This document shows positions 1 through 9,737 of a DNA stretch of 64,000 nucleotides, piece by piece; position 1 is the first letter of the stretch; the number at the start of each line of letters is the position of its first letter. The notes under the pieces are model-generated. The model searched no databases. It saw only the letters and a program-made list of their open reading frames with translations, and was not told the DNA's origin. Origin of the DNA: Floricoccus penangensis (GTDB lineage Bacteria; Bacillota; Bacilli; Lactobacillales; Streptococcaceae); the NCBI RefSeq assembly GCF_001832885.1, contig NZ_MKIQ01000003.1, positions 124,001-188,000 on the forward strand, in the 5' to 3' direction. Position numbers and translations under genes: made by a program.

Positions 1-301
1 AAATTTCACGTCTTAATATCAACTCACCTGTATCTTCAATACCTAACTGCTCTAATTTTTCATTTATTCCAGCAGTTGTTTCATAGAAAAACAATCCTTC
101 TATTTGGGATTTATCTGCACCATGGCGAACGAAATCAACACTTGCCCGACTACCTAAAAGTAGATTCATAGCATCAATTATAATTGACTTCCCTGCTCCT
201 GTTTCACCTGTTAAAATAGTCATTCCATTATCAAACTGAAGATGGATGTCTTCAATTATGGCAAAATTTTTAATAGAAATATCTTGTAAAATATTACTCA
301 C
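1..301 (-). CDS. recN: DNA repair protein RecN, N-terminal part (cut by window edge)
   Basis: This is the first ~100 codons of the SMC-like ATPase RecN, which acts in double-strand-break repair. The frame contains a Walker A stretch GETGAGKS preceded by the typical SIKNFAIIED opening, and is cut off at base 1. It is the last gene of the run folD-xseA-xseB-ispA-tlyA-argR-recN, a common order in Streptococcaceae, and overlaps the end of argR. The start is unclear. GTG at 301 lies directly on the AGGAGG ribosome-binding site with no spacing. An ATT at 292 has ideal spacing (8 nt) and gives the N-terminus closest to the family (I/M-LQDISIKNFAI). Family assignment is firm; the start is not. Confidence 0.9.
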   Translation of the reverse strand, partial: MSNILQDISIKNFAIIEDIHLQFDNGMTILTGETGAGKSIIIDAMNLLLGSRASVDFVRHGADKSQIEGLFFYETTAGINEKLEQLGIEDTGELILRREI

Positions 302-719
302 CTCCTAACAAACGATAGATTATTAGAGCGTCTTCCTCCGAATATGCAACCAAAAGTAAACTATCATCGTCTGCTACGAGTGAAAAAATGCGGCGTCCAT
401 ATGATTCAAGCAAATTACGCTTAGCTAGCATTGCATGTCCTGGACCTGTTTTTATGGAAAGCATCTTGTCTAGAACTTCTATATCCAAAATTAAAGATAG
501 ATATGACTTATCTTTTTGTCCTGATGGAAGACTATAACGATATCCGCCCGATTTAGCTGGGACCTTTACTAATCCCATTTCTTTAATATCACGAGAAATT
601 GTTGCCTGAGTTACGTCGATATTTTTTTCTTGCAGATTTTTAACTAATTCATCTTGAGTTTTTATATCTTGGCTTGAAAGAAGCTCTTCAATTTCTTTTA
701 TACGATCTGCTTTTTTCAT
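294..719 (-). CDS. argR: ArgR/AhrC-family arginine repressor
   Basis: This 141-residue protein has the two-domain ArgR architecture: an N-terminal winged helix (about 1-70, with TQATISRDIKEMGL as the recognition region) and a C-terminal oligomerisation/arginine-binding domain (about 75-141). Family members are hexameric and regulate arginine synthesis and catabolism with arginine as corepressor. Here the usual GDDT-type arginine motif reads VADDDSLLLVAYS, and the region before it is PGHAMLAKRNLLE, so ligand binding may differ. Streptococcaceae often carry several ArgR paralogues and the recN-linked copy is a divergent one. It sits 3 bp after tlyA and its stop overlaps the recN start region, suggesting one transcript. 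Whether it is a true arginine sensor is inference. Confidence 0.9.
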   Translation of the reverse strand: MKKADRIKEIEELLSSQDIKTQDELVKNLQEKNIDVTQATISRDIKEMGLVKVPAKSGGYRYSLPSGQKDKSYLSLILDIEVLDKMLSIKTGPGHAMLAKRNLLESYGRRIFSLVADDDSLLLVAYSEEDALIIYRLLGGE

Positions 720-722
720 TTA

Positions 723-1541
723 TTATTTATTATCCTTTAATTCTTGATGTGCATTTTCAACAACTTGATCAATTTGCTCAGTTGATACTTCAGTATCTTT
801 TCCATCCTTCTTCAAATGTACAAGAAATTCCATATTACCATGGCCACCCTTGATTGGTGAATGTGTTAATCCTAGGACTGAATAGCCTATTCCATGGGCA
901 ATATTTGTAACCTTGACAATCGTTTCCTTATGAACATTAGCGTCTTTAATAATCCCATGTTTCCCAATCTGTTCCCTACCTGCTTCAAATTGCGGTTTAA
1001 TCAAGGCAACAACTTCACCTTGATCTTCTAAAATCTCAAATAGTGGTGGAAGAATTAAACCAAGGGAAATAAAACTAACATCAATTGAAGAGAAACTTGG
1101 AAGGCCATCTTTAAAATCATCTGGTTTAGCGTAACGGAAATTAAATTGCTCCATCACGACAACTCGGTCATCTTGACGAATTTTCCAAGCAAGTTGATTT
1201 GTACCAACATCAAGAGCATAGCTTAGCTTAGCACCAGATTGGAGCATTACATCAGTAAATCCACCAGTAGATGCACCAATATCAAGTACAGTTTTATCAT
1301 CTACTGAAATATCAAAATATTCTAAAGCACGTTCAAGTTTCAAACCACCTCGTGACACATATTTAAGTTTCTCACCTTTTATATGCAATTCAGTTGCAGC
1401 ATCAATCTTTTCTCCTGGCTTATCAAAACGAAGGTTATCCGTATTATAAACAAGACCAGCCATTATTCCTCTCTTGGCTTTCTCTCTGGTATCAAAAAGC
1501 CCTTGTTCGTAAGCTAGAACATCAACACGTTCCTTTGCCAT
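723..1541 (-). CDS. tlyA: TlyA-family rRNA 2'-O-methyltransferase (haemolysin A-like)
   Basis: A 272-residue protein with an N-terminal S4 RNA-binding domain (about 1-65) followed by an FtsJ/RrmJ-type SAM-dependent methyltransferase domain. The SAM-binding motif is VLDIGASTGGFTD at about 85-97, and VALIKPQFEAGRE lies further on. TlyA proteins methylate rRNA riboses; the haemolysin name is historical. Length matches the family. It lies between ispA and argR on the same strand with gaps of only a few bases, as in many Firmicutes. The start ATG is followed by a typical AKERVDVLAYEQGLF opening. The exact target nucleotides cannot be told from the sequence. Confidence 0.92.
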   Translation of the reverse strand: MAKERVDVLAYEQGLFDTREKAKRGIMAGLVYNTDNLRFDKPGEKIDAATELHIKGEKLKYVSRGGLKLERALEYFDISVDDKTVLDIGASTGGFTDVMLQSGAKLSYALDVGTNQLAWKIRQDDRVVVMEQFNFRYAKPDDFKDGLPSFSSIDVSFISLGLILPPLFEILEDQGEVVALIKPQFEAGREQIGKHGIIKDANVHKETIVKVTNIAHGIGYSVLGLTHSPIKGGHGNMEFLVHLKKDGKDTEVSTEQIDQVVENAHQELKDNK

Positions 1542-1552
1542 TTATTCTCCTA

Positions 1553-2431
1553 TTACTTATCGTTTATATCTAGCATATTAATTAACTCTAGGACACTTGT
1601 TGGCCAAAAGTCATTCTCATCTGATAATTCTTTTATTATTTGTCTTGCAGAATATAATTCATTTTCCAAAGCCTCTTTAGCACCTTCAAGACCAAGAAAC
1701 TTAACATAAGTTGCCTTATCTTCCTCAATATCTTTGCCCGGAGTTTTTCCAATTTCTGCAAAATCAGCTGTTACATCTTTTATATCATCCCTAATTTGAA
1801 AGGCAAGACCAATATGTTCACCAAGTTTACGAAGCTTTTCAACTATCCTCTCATCTGCTTGTGCAACAATAGCTGCTGCTACAAATGGAAAAGTTAGCAT
1901 TCTTCCCGTTTTCAAAGCATGAATCTGCTTAAGCCCATCAAGGCTGATTTCTTTTTGCTCACTATCCATATCTAATACTTGACCGGCTACCATTCCATAA
2001 GAACCACTCGCATATGATAATTCGCGAACTAATTTAACTAGAATTTCTGCAGGTAGCTCACTTGAAACCAATAAATTATAAGGATCAAGAAGTAATGCAT
2101 CTCCCGCGAGAATTGCTTGTGCATAACCATAAACTTTATGATTTGTCAGGCGACCACGTCGATAGTCATCGTTATCCATTGCTGGTAAATCATCATGGAT
2201 AAGACTAGAAGTATGAATAAGTTCAACCGAAGCCGCTACCTTATAATGCTCCTCTGTTAATTCAATACCAAAGGCACGCAAAGTTTGTAACATAAAAAGA
2301 GGTCTTATTCTCTTTCCACCAGCATTGACTGAATATAATATAGAATCTGTTAAGTGTGGAATCATCTCTTTAGCTGAGTAAAATTCCCTAATGGTTTCAT
2401 CAATATTACTTAATAATTCATCATTCTCCAT
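1553..2431 (-). CDS. ispA: Polyprenyl (farnesyl/geranyl) diphosphate synthase
   Basis: A class 1 trans-prenyltransferase that condenses IPP with allylic diphosphates to make C10-C15 precursors for undecaprenol and quinones. The first aspartate-rich motif is [14 protein letters not shown]. The second is DDIKDVT, where most relatives have DDILD, followed by the usual GKTPGKD. About 292 residues, normal for IspA. Start: an ATG at 2431, six bases after an AGAGG ribosome-binding site, is preferred over the in-frame TTG just before it. The coding region overlaps the end of xseB by 11 bases, so translation is probably coupled. The xseA-xseB-ispA order is widely conserved. Confidence 0.93.
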   Translation of the reverse strand: MENDELLSNIDETIREFYSAKEMIPHLTDSILYSVNAGGKRIRPLFMLQTLRAFGIELTEEHYKVAASVELIHTSSLIHDDLPAMDNDDYRRGRLTNHKVYGYAQAILAGDALLLDPYNLLVSSELPAEILVKLVRELSYASGSYGMVAGQVLDMDSEQKEISLDGLKQIHALKTGRMLTFPFVAAAIVAQADERIVEKLRKLGEHIGLAFQIRDDIKDVTADFAEIGKTPGKDIEEDKATYVKFLGLEGAKEALENELYSARQIIKELSDENDFWPTSVLELINMLDINDK

Positions 2432-2645
2432 CAAAAACCTCTAAAGAACCATCTTTTTGCACAATTTTCACCAAAGTATTTTCTGCGTCAGCTAAAGTCT
2501 TTTTAAGGCTTTCACTTAAAATCATTCCCTTTTGAAATTCTGAAATTGCATCCTCAAGAGCAACATCACCATTTTCTAACTTACGAACAATTTCTTCTAA
2601 CTCTGCCAAATTATCTTCGAATTTCTTTTCTTCTGCTTTTGCCAT
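2421..2645 (-). CDS. xseB: Exodeoxyribonuclease VII small subunit
   Basis: A 74-residue, highly acidic helical protein with the XseB signature: [19 protein letters not shown] followed by [12 protein letters not shown]. It binds several copies per XseA to form ExoVII, which degrades single-stranded DNA to oligonucleotides in repair. Its start codon overlaps the xseA stop by one base and its end overlaps ispA, placing it firmly in one operon. Length is typical (70-80 residues). No oddities seen. Confidence 0.95.
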   Translation of the reverse strand: MAKAEEKKFEDNLAELEEIVRKLENGDVALEDAISEFQKGMILSESLKKTLADAENTLVKIVQKDGSLEVFDGE

Positions 2646-3970
2646 TATTTATTTTTTACCTCAACATTTATTCTTCCATCTGCTAAATCTATTTCTAATA
2701 TATCACCATCAAACACATCATCAGTACTTTTAACAATCATATCATCTTTCTTAACAACTGCATATCCACGAGATAGAATCTTCTCTGGACTAATCAAAGT
2801 CAATGCCTGCCAAGCTCTTTCAGCTTGGTTTTTCTTTTGATCATATATTTTATTTATTGCATTTACAAGAAGCCTTTGTTCTTGATTAATTAAATCCTGA
2901 TAGTTATTAACTTTTCTTAACAGGTTAATGCTAGACAGTCTTTGATTTAAAAGCTCGTAAGTTTGTGACTTCTGTCTTAAATTTTGCTTCGTCAAGTCAA
3001 TTAATTGATTAGTCAATAGATCAACTTTTTGAATGTGTCCATCGTAGAGACGCTCAGGTTGTCTAAAAATCACAGAATTAACAAGACGGTCAACACGTTC
3101 TTGTCCTAATCTTATGGACTTTAAAAGTGCTGCTTCCATTCTTTTTTCACGATCAGATAAGGCGGTCAAAATATCAAACTGGCTAACTGGGGTAGCTATC
3201 TCAGCTGCTGCAGTAGGAGTTGCTGCCCTTCTATCTGCCACATAGTCAGCTAAGGTTGTGTCAGTTTCATGACCTACACTCGAAATAACTGGTATTTTAG
3301 ATTCAAAAATTGCTCGAACCACTGACTCCTCATTAAAACACCAGAGATCTTCGATTGAGCCACCTCCTCGACCAACGATTAAAACATCAAAGTCTCCAAT
3401 ATCATTTGCTCTTCGTATATTTGTTGCTATTTCTTCTGCTGCACCATCACCTTGAACTTTTGTAGGAAATAGAACAATTTCTGTCATTGGAAATCTTCTT
3501 CCAACAGTAGTTATAATATCGCGAATGACAGCACCCGAGGGACTAGTTACAACCCCAATTTTTTTTGAAAATTGAGGAATATCTTGCTTCCATTGCATAT
3601 TAAAGAGGCCTTCAGATGTAAGCTTTTCCTTAAGTTGCTCAAACTTAACAGCAAGTGCTCCAATCCCATCAGGTATCATCTGAGTTACATTTATTTGATA
3701 TTGTCCACTTTTTTCATAAAGGCTTATTCTCCCAACAACCATTACTTTCATACCATTTTCTGGTAAAAAATTTAGTTTATTAAAAGCTGGCGCAAACATT
3801 GTAACACTAATAACAGCACTATCATCTTTTAGTGAGAAATACTGATGACTTGGCCTTTTACGAAAATTTGATATTTCTCCTGTTAAATAGACTTTTTCTA
3901 AATATGGATCACGCTCGAATTTAGTTTTTAAATATTTTGTTAATGTTGAGACTGTTAGGTACTCAGTCAT
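2645..3970 (-). CDS. xseA: Exodeoxyribonuclease VII large subunit
   Basis: A 441-residue catalytic subunit of ExoVII. It has an N-terminal OB-fold (about 1-110, [20 protein letters not shown]) and then the XseA catalytic region, with [18 protein letters not shown] and [28 protein letters not shown]-type motifs at about 200-260. A long coiled coil follows and the end is a conserved [13 protein letters not shown] segment. The stop overlaps the xseB start and the start overlaps the folD stop by 8 bases, so folD-xseA-xseB are translationally coupled. Length and all family motifs look normal. Confidence 0.96.
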   Translation of the reverse strand: MTEYLTVSTLTKYLKTKFERDPYLEKVYLTGEISNFRKRPSHQYFSLKDDSAVISVTMFAPAFNKLNFLPENGMKVMVVGRISLYEKSGQYQINVTQMIPDGIGALAVKFEQLKEKLTSEGLFNMQWKQDIPQFSKKIGVVTSPSGAVIRDIITTVGRRFPMTEIVLFPTKVQGDGAAEEIATNIRRANDIGDFDVLIVGRGGGSIEDLWCFNEESVVRAIFESKIPVISSVGHETDTTLADYVADRRAATPTAAAEIATPVSQFDILTALSDREKRMEAALLKSIRLGQERVDRLVNSVIFRQPERLYDGHIQKVDLLTNQLIDLTKQNLRQKSQTYELLNQRLSSINLLRKVNNYQDLINQEQRLLVNAINKIYDQKKNQAERAWQALTLISPEKILSRGYAVVKKDDMIVKSTDDVFDGDILEIDLADGRINVEVKNK

Positions 3971-4811
3971 TTATTGTTCTCCATGCTGCTTGATATGTTT
4001 GCTCCATCAGCATTGTAATCGTCATCGGCCCAACTCCCCCTGGAACTGGAGTAATGAGGCTTGCTACTTCACTTACCTCATCAAATTTAACATCACCAAT
4101 TAACTTTCCTTCACCATTACGGTTCATGCCAACGTCAATAACAACTGCTCCATTTTTTACAAAGTCAGCTGTAATAAAATGTCCTACTCCAATAGCAACG
4201 ACTAAAATATCAGCTTGTTTTGTTACATCTTTAAGGTCTTTGGTTTTAGAATGAGTAATAGTTACCGTAGCATTTTCTTGCAATAACAAAGCTGCCATTG
4301 GTTTTCCAACAATATTTGAACGTCCAATGATTACTGCATTTTTACCAGTTAAATCAACATTGTACTCTTTGAACATTTCCATAATTCCTGCAGGAGTTGA
4401 TGGAATCATGAGTGGATTTCCTTCCCATAATTTACCCATATTAAGTGGGTGAAAGCCATCAACATCCTTTTGAGGATCAATCGTTAAAAGCACTTTCTCT
4501 TCATCAATATGTTTTGGAAGTGGCAATTGAACTAATATTCCATGAAATTGAGAGTCTAGATTGTATTGATTAATTATTTTAAGCAAATCTGCTTCTGATA
4601 TAGTTTCTTCAACACGACGAACAACCGAATTGAACCCTAAATTATTTGCTACTCTTTCTTTATTTTTCACATATACTTGACTTGCTGGATCCTCACCTAC
4701 TAAGATAACCACCAAACCAGGAGTAATTCCTTTTTTTATCAATTTATCTGTTTTTGTTTTTAAATCAGCTTGCATTTTTTCAGCTAAAGCTTTCCCATCA
4801 ATAATTGCCAT
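3963..4811 (-). CDS. folD: Bifunctional methylene-THF dehydrogenase / methenyl-THF cyclohydrolase
   Basis: A 282-residue FolD, interconverting 5,10-methylene-, methenyl- and 10-formyl-tetrahydrofolate for purine and formyl-Met synthesis. Visible motifs are [14 protein letters not shown] (substrate region with the catalytic Lys), the QLPLP loop, QKDVDGFHP, the NADP-binding GRSNIVGKP and the C-terminal TPVGGVGPMT-like segment (here [11 protein letters not shown]). It is the first gene of the operon running to recN, with a GGGGAGTGAT ribosome-binding site before the ATG. About 150 bp of non-coding DNA separates it from alr, and its promoter must lie there. Confidence 0.96.
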   Translation of the reverse strand: MAIIDGKALAEKMQADLKTKTDKLIKKGITPGLVVILVGEDPASQVYVKNKERVANNLGFNSVVRRVEETISEADLLKIINQYNLDSQFHGILVQLPLPKHIDEEKVLLTIDPQKDVDGFHPLNMGKLWEGNPLMIPSTPAGIMEMFKEYNVDLTGKNAVIIGRSNIVGKPMAALLLQENATVTITHSKTKDLKDVTKQADILVVAIGVGHFITADFVKNGAVVIDVGMNRNGEGKLIGDVKFDEVSEVASLITPVPGGVGPMTITMLMEQTYQAAWRTIND

Positions 4812-4916
4812 TTATATCACTCCCCTTAATTCTTATAGTTTATCTCTTATTATACCAAATTTTCATAAATTCTTCTGAATTAATATTCTTTTAATGCTTA
4901 TAATCCCTTTCTATAA

Positions 4917-4960
4917 ATCAGTAAAAAACTAATCCATTGCTAGACTAGTTTTTTACTGAT
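4917..4960 (-). terminator. Rho-independent terminator after alr
   Basis: Directly after the alr stop, the minus strand forms an 8-bp stem AACTAGTC / GGATTAGTT (one G-U pair) followed by six T. A longer 15-base palindrome ATCAGTAAAAAACTA / TAGTTTTTTACTGAT brackets it. This separates the racE-to-alr block from the folD operon. Confidence 0.7.
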
Positions 4961-6076
4961 TTATTCATTTATATATGTTCGATAAATTCTATCACTTAAG
5001 AGACATACAACTTCATAATTAATTGTATTTCTTTTATCAGCAACATCATCAACTGTGATGACATCTCCTCCATTTTTGCCAATAAGAGTTACTTTCGTTC
5101 CTAAAGGATATTCTTGATCAAGTTTAATAGTGATTTGATCCATTGATACTCGTCCAATAATTGGCATCCTCTTACCATCTATTAATACGTCAAAGCCTTG
5201 CATATTTCTTGTCCAACCATCTGCATATCCAATTGGTAATGTTCCAACAAAAATATCAGAATCTGTAGTGTAAGTTGCTCCATAACCAATAGTCTCTCCT
5301 TCTTCAAGAAGCTTCACATGGCTCAGTTCACTTTCAAGTGTCAAAGCTGGCTCGAGTTCAAATGGTAGTTCAAGATTACCACAAGATGGATTTAGTCCGT
5401 ACATAGCATCACCAAAGCGTATGATATCTTCAATTGAATCAGGATGCCATAAACTTGCTGCTGAATTTGTTGAGTGAATAAAATGTGGACGACGATTCAT
5501 ACCAATAAGCGCGCTTTTAAAGGCATGTTCTTGCTGTTCAAATTTTGTTTGAGAAGCTTCATCTGCAGTAGCAAAATGAGTAAATATACCATCAAATGTA
5601 AAATTATATTTGTCAATAATATCAATAATTTCATTAATATCTTCTACACTTCGAACACCAATTCGCCCCATTCCACTATCAAATTTTATATGCAGTTTAA
5701 GTCCCGATAGGTCTGCTTCTCTGTTTTCGTCTATAACTTGTAATAACCATTCAACACTTGGAATGGTCAAACTTATGTTTTCTTCTAGCGCGAGTTCAGC
5801 ATCTCTCGGTGAAATTCCACTTAAAACTAAAATATTTTCAAAAATATTGTTTTCTCTTAATTCAATAGCTTCATCTAAATTTGATACACAAAATCCATCA
5901 ACTAACCCTTGCACAGCATGTGCAACTCTGACAGATCCATGCCCATATGAATTTGCTTTTACAACAGCATAAATCATCGGATCAGATCCTACATGGTCAC
6001 GAAGGTTTCGGATATTTCTTCTTATACTTTCCAAATTAACAATTATTCTTGTTGGACGATGTATACTACTTCTCAT
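4961..6076 (-). CDS. alr: Alanine racemase
   Basis: A PLP-dependent fold-type III racemase (371 residues) that makes D-alanine for peptidoglycan and teichoic acids. The PLP lysine lies in AVVKANSYGHG (about 37-47). The C-terminal domain carries the catalytic tyrosine region IGYGATY and PIGYADGWTRNMQG, and then RVSMDQ. Length is as expected. It follows acpS by 5 bp, the classical acpS-alr order of Gram-positives, and is the last gene before a terminator. It carries no extra domains and no signs of damage. Confidence 0.96.
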   Translation of the reverse strand: MRSSIHRPTRIIVNLESIRRNIRNLRDHVGSDPMIYAVVKANSYGHGSVRVAHAVQGLVDGFCVSNLDEAIELRENNIFENILVLSGISPRDAELALEENISLTIPSVEWLLQVIDENREADLSGLKLHIKFDSGMGRIGVRSVEDINEIIDIIDKYNFTFDGIFTHFATADEASQTKFEQQEHAFKSALIGMNRRPHFIHSTNSAASLWHPDSIEDIIRFGDAMYGLNPSCGNLELPFELEPALTLESELSHVKLLEEGETIGYGATYTTDSDIFVGTLPIGYADGWTRNMQGFDVLIDGKRMPIIGRVSMDQITIKLDQEYPLGTKVTLIGKNGGDVITVDDVADKRNTINYEVVCLLSDRIYRTYINE

Positions 6077-6081
6077 TTTCT

Positions 6082-6441
6082 TTAACTCTTTTCTAAGATA
6101 ACAAATGCGATAGCTTCAAGATTTGAATGACTAATCGAAATAAAAACATTTCCTAATTCATTAAAAGGTGACTTACTAAAGTATGGAGCCCCTTGGTTAT
6201 TATTAAGTATTTCTAAATCTTGAAAGCTTATTTCCCCAATTCCACTTCCCCAGGCTTTTGAAAATGCCTCTTTTGCCGCCCAGCGACCAGCAAGGTACTC
6301 AATTTTTCTTTGACCTGAATATTTTTCAAAAATTTCAAGTTCAGATATTGTCAGTATTCGTGCTGCAAAGCGATTGCTTTTTTCATATGCTTTCTCAATG
6401 CGAGAAAGCTCTATATTATCAATTCCAATATTCTTAATCAT
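6082..6441 (-). CDS. acpS: Holo-[acyl-carrier-protein] synthase
   Basis: AcpS transfers 4'-phosphopantetheine from CoA to apo-ACP. Motifs are the N-terminal GIDNIELSRIE with the Mg-binding Asp, and the central RWAAKEAFSKAWG. The start is set at the ATG at 6441, which gives MIKNIGIDNIE as in other AcpS. An upstream in-frame TTG would add six residues not seen in the family. The ATG lies 8 bases inside the end of rluB, so the two are coupled. About 119 residues, normal. Confidence 0.93.
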   Translation of the reverse strand: MIKNIGIDNIELSRIEKAYEKSNRFAARILTISELEIFEKYSGQRKIEYLAGRWAAKEAFSKAWGSGIGEISFQDLEILNNNQGAPYFSKSPFNELGNVFISISHSNLEAIAFVILEKS

Positions 6442-7153
6442 TTTTTGCCATATTAACAAGTTGGCTTACTTCTTTTTTACTTAATTTGCGATATTCACCT
6501 GGAGCAACACCAGCAAGATCAAGTGGTCCATATTGTACACGACTAAGTTTTTGAACTGGAAGACCTACTGCTTCAAACATTTTTTTAACTTGGTGATTAC
6601 GGCCTTCATGAATAACAAGGCTCACAACACTTGTTTTTTTAACACCGTCAGTTTTCAAAATTGAATAAGTTGCAGGCTTTGTTTTACGACCATCCAGTCT
6701 AACACCATGTGTTAAAGGACGAAGATTTTCCTTATTCGCTTGACCTTCAACTTTCGCTACATATACTTTTTCAACTTCATGACGAGGGTGAGTCATAAGA
6801 TTTGCAAATTCCCCATCATTTGTCATCAATAGTAGACCACTAGTATCCCAGTCAAGTCTACCCACGGGATAAATACGTTCTTTTACACCATGGAAATAGT
6901 CCATAACAGTTTTTCTACCCTTTTCATCACTTACGCTTGAGATAACTCCACGCGGCTTATTGAATAGAAAGTAAACAGGTTCTTCACTATATGCTGAAAT
7001 TCCATCAACTTCTACTCGATCTCCTGCTTTAACCTGATAGGCAAGATCAGTCATCATTTTCCCATTAACCTGAACCTGACCAGATTTGATTAATTCTTCA
7101 GCCTTACGACGACTTGCGATACCCGCATGGGCTAAATACTTATTGATTCTCAT
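6434..7153 (-). CDS. rluB: Ribosomal large-subunit pseudouridine synthase B (RsuA family)
   Basis: A 239-residue enzyme that isomerises a uridine of 23S rRNA. The N-terminal S4 domain is MRINKYLAHAGIASRRKAEELI. The catalytic domain has the aspartate in GRLDWDTSGLLLMTNDG and the C-terminal EGRNHQVKKMFEAVGLPVQKLSR. It lies after scpB and overlaps acpS. In streptococci rluB is the usual downstream partner of scpA-scpB. The ATG is clear and the length normal. Confidence 0.94.
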   Translation of the reverse strand: MRINKYLAHAGIASRRKAEELIKSGQVQVNGKMMTDLAYQVKAGDRVEVDGISAYSEEPVYFLFNKPRGVISSVSDEKGRKTVMDYFHGVKERIYPVGRLDWDTSGLLLMTNDGEFANLMTHPRHEVEKVYVAKVEGQANKENLRPLTHGVRLDGRKTKPATYSILKTDGVKKTSVVSLVIHEGRNHQVKKMFEAVGLPVQKLSRVQYGPLDLAGVAPGEYRKLSKKEVSQLVNMAKND

Positions 7154-7200
7154 TTATTAAATTCCTATTTTCTATTAATTGCTATATTGCCAATTATTTT

Positions 7201-7785
7201 CTAAATATCTTCAGAAAGTTCTTCTTCTATAGTTAGATTACCATCATCAAAAAGTGAAACTTCTTCAATATCTAATTTACTTTCATCTACTTGAGGTAGT
7301 TCCTCAAGTGAGTTAATTCCTAGATAGTCTAGGAAGAAGTCAGTTGTTGCATATAAATTTGGACTACCAATTACTTCTTTTTTCCCAATAACTTTTATTA
7401 AGTCAAAAGTTAAAAGAGTTGTAATAGCACCCTGTGAATTAACTCCGCGAATATTATCAACTTCAATTCTTGTTAAAGGTTGCTTATAAGCAATAATAGA
7501 CAATACCTCTAAGGCAGCCTTTGACAAAGACTGGTTGATTGGAGTTTTAGCATAATGTTGTAAAAGCTCCTTGAAAATATCCTTGCTAGTCAGTCTATAA
7601 CGACTTGCAGTTTCGATAATAGTCAATGCGCACTCTTCATCATTTTCGTATTTTTCTTTTAATTTGTCAATTTGCTGTTGAGTTGCTTGTGGGCTAATGG
7701 ACATTAGACTGGCTAAATCTCTGATTGTTAGCCCTTCTTCCCCTGCTACGAAAAGCAAGACCTCAAGCATTGCCGTCTTGTTCAA
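7201..7785 (-). CDS. scpB: Segregation and condensation protein B
   Basis: ScpB is the winged-helix kite subunit of the SMC-ScpAB condensin and works in chromosome organisation. Visible features are [45 protein letters not shown] and [14 protein letters not shown]. The first codon is TTG at 7785. It is supported by an AGGTGG site nine bases upstream, and its N-terminus aligns with streptococcal ScpB; the ATG at 7770 has no ribosome-binding site. It overlaps the end of scpA by 23 bases. The C-terminal tail is strongly acidic ([19 protein letters not shown]). Confidence 0.94.
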   Translation of the reverse strand: MNKTAMLEVLLFVAGEEGLTIRDLASLMSISPQATQQQIDKLKEKYENDEECALTIIETASRYRLTSKDIFKELLQHYAKTPINQSLSKAALEVLSIIAYKQPLTRIEVDNIRGVNSQGAITTLLTFDLIKVIGKKEVIGSPNLYATTDFFLDYLGINSLEELPQVDESKLDIEEVSLFDDGNLTIEEELSEDI

Positions 7786-8506
7786 AAGTAGTTTCCACCT
7801 TTTCTAAAATAATTGAACCAAAAATTTCTTGCTGACTACAAGAGATAGTTTGGGTTTTAATGAGCTCAAGCGTAGCTAAGAAAATAGTTATCATCTCATC
7901 CTTGTTTACCGATGTCGAAAATAAATCAGAAAACTCAACACGACCTCGTTCATTAATAATCTGACTTACCTCTATAATTTTTTCCTCAATAGAGAAAGAA
8001 TCACCAACAATCGTGTTATTCTCATCTCTTAACTCTCGTCTTTTTTGCTCAAGAACCTTATTAAAGGCCAAAAATAAATCTATACTATTTTTGTCGAAAG
8101 CCAGCTCAACATCATCTGCAGCGATTTCAGTTTTTTCTTTGGAATAAAAACCGGCTCTATAAGTATGTAACTCCTGTAGATCTGCTGATAAAAGCTTAAA
8201 CTTACGATATTCATCAATCTGATTTAAAAGTTCTTGTTCTAAATCTATTGTATCATCCTCAAATTCATCCGTCACTGTTGGTAAAAGTCTACGGGATTTA
8301 ATAAGGATGAGTTGGCTTGCCATAACCAGATATTCACTTGCAAGCTCTAATTCCATTGTTTTCATAGAATTAACATATTCAAGATACTGCTCAATAACTG
8401 AAACAAGTGGTACTTCATAAATATCCATCTTGTATTGACTTACAAGATGGAGTAGTAGATCTAGAGGTCCTTCAAAATCTTTAATTTTAATCTTTATATC
8501 ATTCAT
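7763..8506 (-). CDS. scpA: Segregation and condensation protein A
   Basis: ScpA is the kleisin that bridges the SMC heads. It opens with the typical [32 protein letters not shown] and contains [18 protein letters not shown] in the middle. A C-terminal winged-helix segment ends near TTFEQDG. 247 residues, as in streptococci. It overlaps the XerD-like gene upstream by 8 bases and scpB downstream by 23 bases, so the complex subunits are made from one coupled message. Confidence 0.94.
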   Translation of the reverse strand: MNDIKIKIKDFEGPLDLLLHLVSQYKMDIYEVPLVSVIEQYLEYVNSMKTMELELASEYLVMASQLILIKSRRLLPTVTDEFEDDTIDLEQELLNQIDEYRKFKLLSADLQELHTYRAGFYSKEKTEIAADDVELAFDKNSIDLFLAFNKVLEQKRRELRDENNTIVGDSFSIEEKIIEVSQIINERGRVEFSDLFSTSVNKDEMITIFLATLELIKTQTISCSQQEIFGSIILEKVETTFEQDGNA

Positions 8507-9239
8507 TCTTATAATATTTTTCTAGTGTTGCCGTAGTTGTAAGACCTAATTTACCAGCTAAATCATGAATTTTCATTCCTCTAGTAACTTGGCGAAGAAT
8601 ATATTGCTCTCGTAATTCTTGGGCTGTTAGGGGAGTATATTTCTTTAATTCATAGTAAAGAAATTGTCTAGATTTTGAGAATAGTTCATCACCATTAGTT
8701 ATACTACGTGAAATAAGTATAAATTTATTAGACATTGGAATAATCCTTTTAAATCCATTTTTTGTTAGGGATAAAATTTTGAAATTCCAATCAAAATCAC
8801 GCCAACTAAGAGACTGTATTTCTGTAGGGGTTAGACCAAATTCTATTATTAGTAGGGCGATAAATTGCCCAACAGATTCAATTTGCCCATAAACATCTGG
8901 TAACTTTACAACCCGAGGTATTTTCACATCATTTTGAACCTTTTTAACTTTTATTTGTTCAAGTTGAAGATATTGTGAAATATTACCTTTATTGTATGAA
9001 TATTTCAAGAACTGATTGATAGCTGAAATCTTTCTTTTAGCAGCAGTCTGACTCAGACCATCAGCCAAAAGTTTTTGCCGATAAATATCTAAATTTGTCT
9101 TTGTCAAATCGCGTTCCTCCATGAAGGACGCAAAGGCTCTTAAATCATAAAGATAATTATCATATGTATTCTTAGTTATACTTTTACTTGCCAAGTATTC
9201 CAAGATTCTTTCTTCATTGATTACAGAGTTTTCTGCCAT
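8499..9239 (-). CDS. XerD-like tyrosine-recombinase homologue, active site degenerate
   Basis: A 246-residue protein with the two-domain layout of tyrosine recombinases: a core-binding SAM-like N-terminal half (about 1-95) and a catalytic-like C-terminal half. The first catalytic arginine of the family (normally G-L-R-x-x-E) is replaced: the segment reads FGLTPTEIQSL, with Thr at about 137. The HxLRH box reads QELREQY, and only a Tyr near the C-terminus (TLEKYYK) remains. Streptococci have such an inactive XerD-like protein at this position next to scpA, while their working dif recombinase is XerS. A DNA-binding or structural role in chromosome segregation is inference from the scpA linkage. 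It should not be named xerD. Confidence 0.88.
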   Translation of the reverse strand: MAENSVINEERILEYLASKSITKNTYDNYLYDLRAFASFMEERDLTKTNLDIYRQKLLADGLSQTAAKRKISAINQFLKYSYNKGNISQYLQLEQIKVKKVQNDVKIPRVVKLPDVYGQIESVGQFIALLIIEFGLTPTEIQSLSWRDFDWNFKILSLTKNGFKRIIPMSNKFILISRSITNGDELFSKSRQFLYYELKKYTPLTAQELREQYILRQVTRGMKIHDLAGKLGLTTTATLEKYYKNE

Positions 9240-9251
9240 ATTACTACTCTC

Positions 9252-9737
9252 TTATTTCTTTAAATTTTTTTCATTTTCTGGTATTTTTTCTATTCTGTAA
9301 TGCTTTGGAAAATCATGTACAAAAGCACTAAACGCCTTTAAAATTTCTTGTCTAGGAATGATTCCTACAAACTCTTTATCATTTAAAACAGGTAGAAATG
9401 ACTGTTTTGTAAGTTTACGTAAGATATCTTCAAAAGAATAATTAATCTGAACCGTTTCAATTTCATTATTTACAATTTCTGAAATATCTGTTTGAGTACT
9501 TTTTTCATAAAAGAAATCATGAGCATTTTCAAACTCAACGATTTCTGTTAGTCCTAAGATACCAACAAACTCTTTCTTTTTGGTAATAACAGGTACGTTT
9601 GAATATTTATATTGACTCAAAAGTAACTTGGCGTGAGCAACATTATGTTCATCAATTAAAACCGCGACATCTTTTGCAGGTTTCATGAAGGTTTCTGTTT
9701 GTGCCAGAAGGAAATCTTCTATTTGTCTATCTATCAT
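9252..9737 (-). CDS. CBS-domain pair protein (CbpB/DarB-like)
   Basis: A 161-residue protein made of two CBS motifs (about 15-75 and 85-145) with little else. Stand-alone CBS proteins of this size in Firmicutes include DarB/CbpB, which bind cyclic di-AMP and modulate the stringent-response enzyme Rel. The streptococcal gene at this locus belongs to that group, but ligand binding here is inference. It overlaps the phosphodiesterase gene upstream and precedes the XerD-like gene by 12 bp. The C-terminus is Lys-rich. The sequence shows no catalytic domain. Confidence 0.85.
   Translation of the reverse strand: MIDRQIEDFLLAQTETFMKPAKDVAVLIDEHNVAHAKLLLSQYKYSNVPVITKKKEFVGILGLTEIVEFENAHDFFYEKSTQTDISEIVNNEIETVQINYSFEDILRKLTKQSFLPVLNDKEFVGIIPRQEILKAFSAFVHDFPKHYRIEKIPENEKNLKK

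Noticed and set aside
5610-5972. Plus-strand ORF of 120 aa in alr
   Set aside because: Antisense shadow of a strong alr match.
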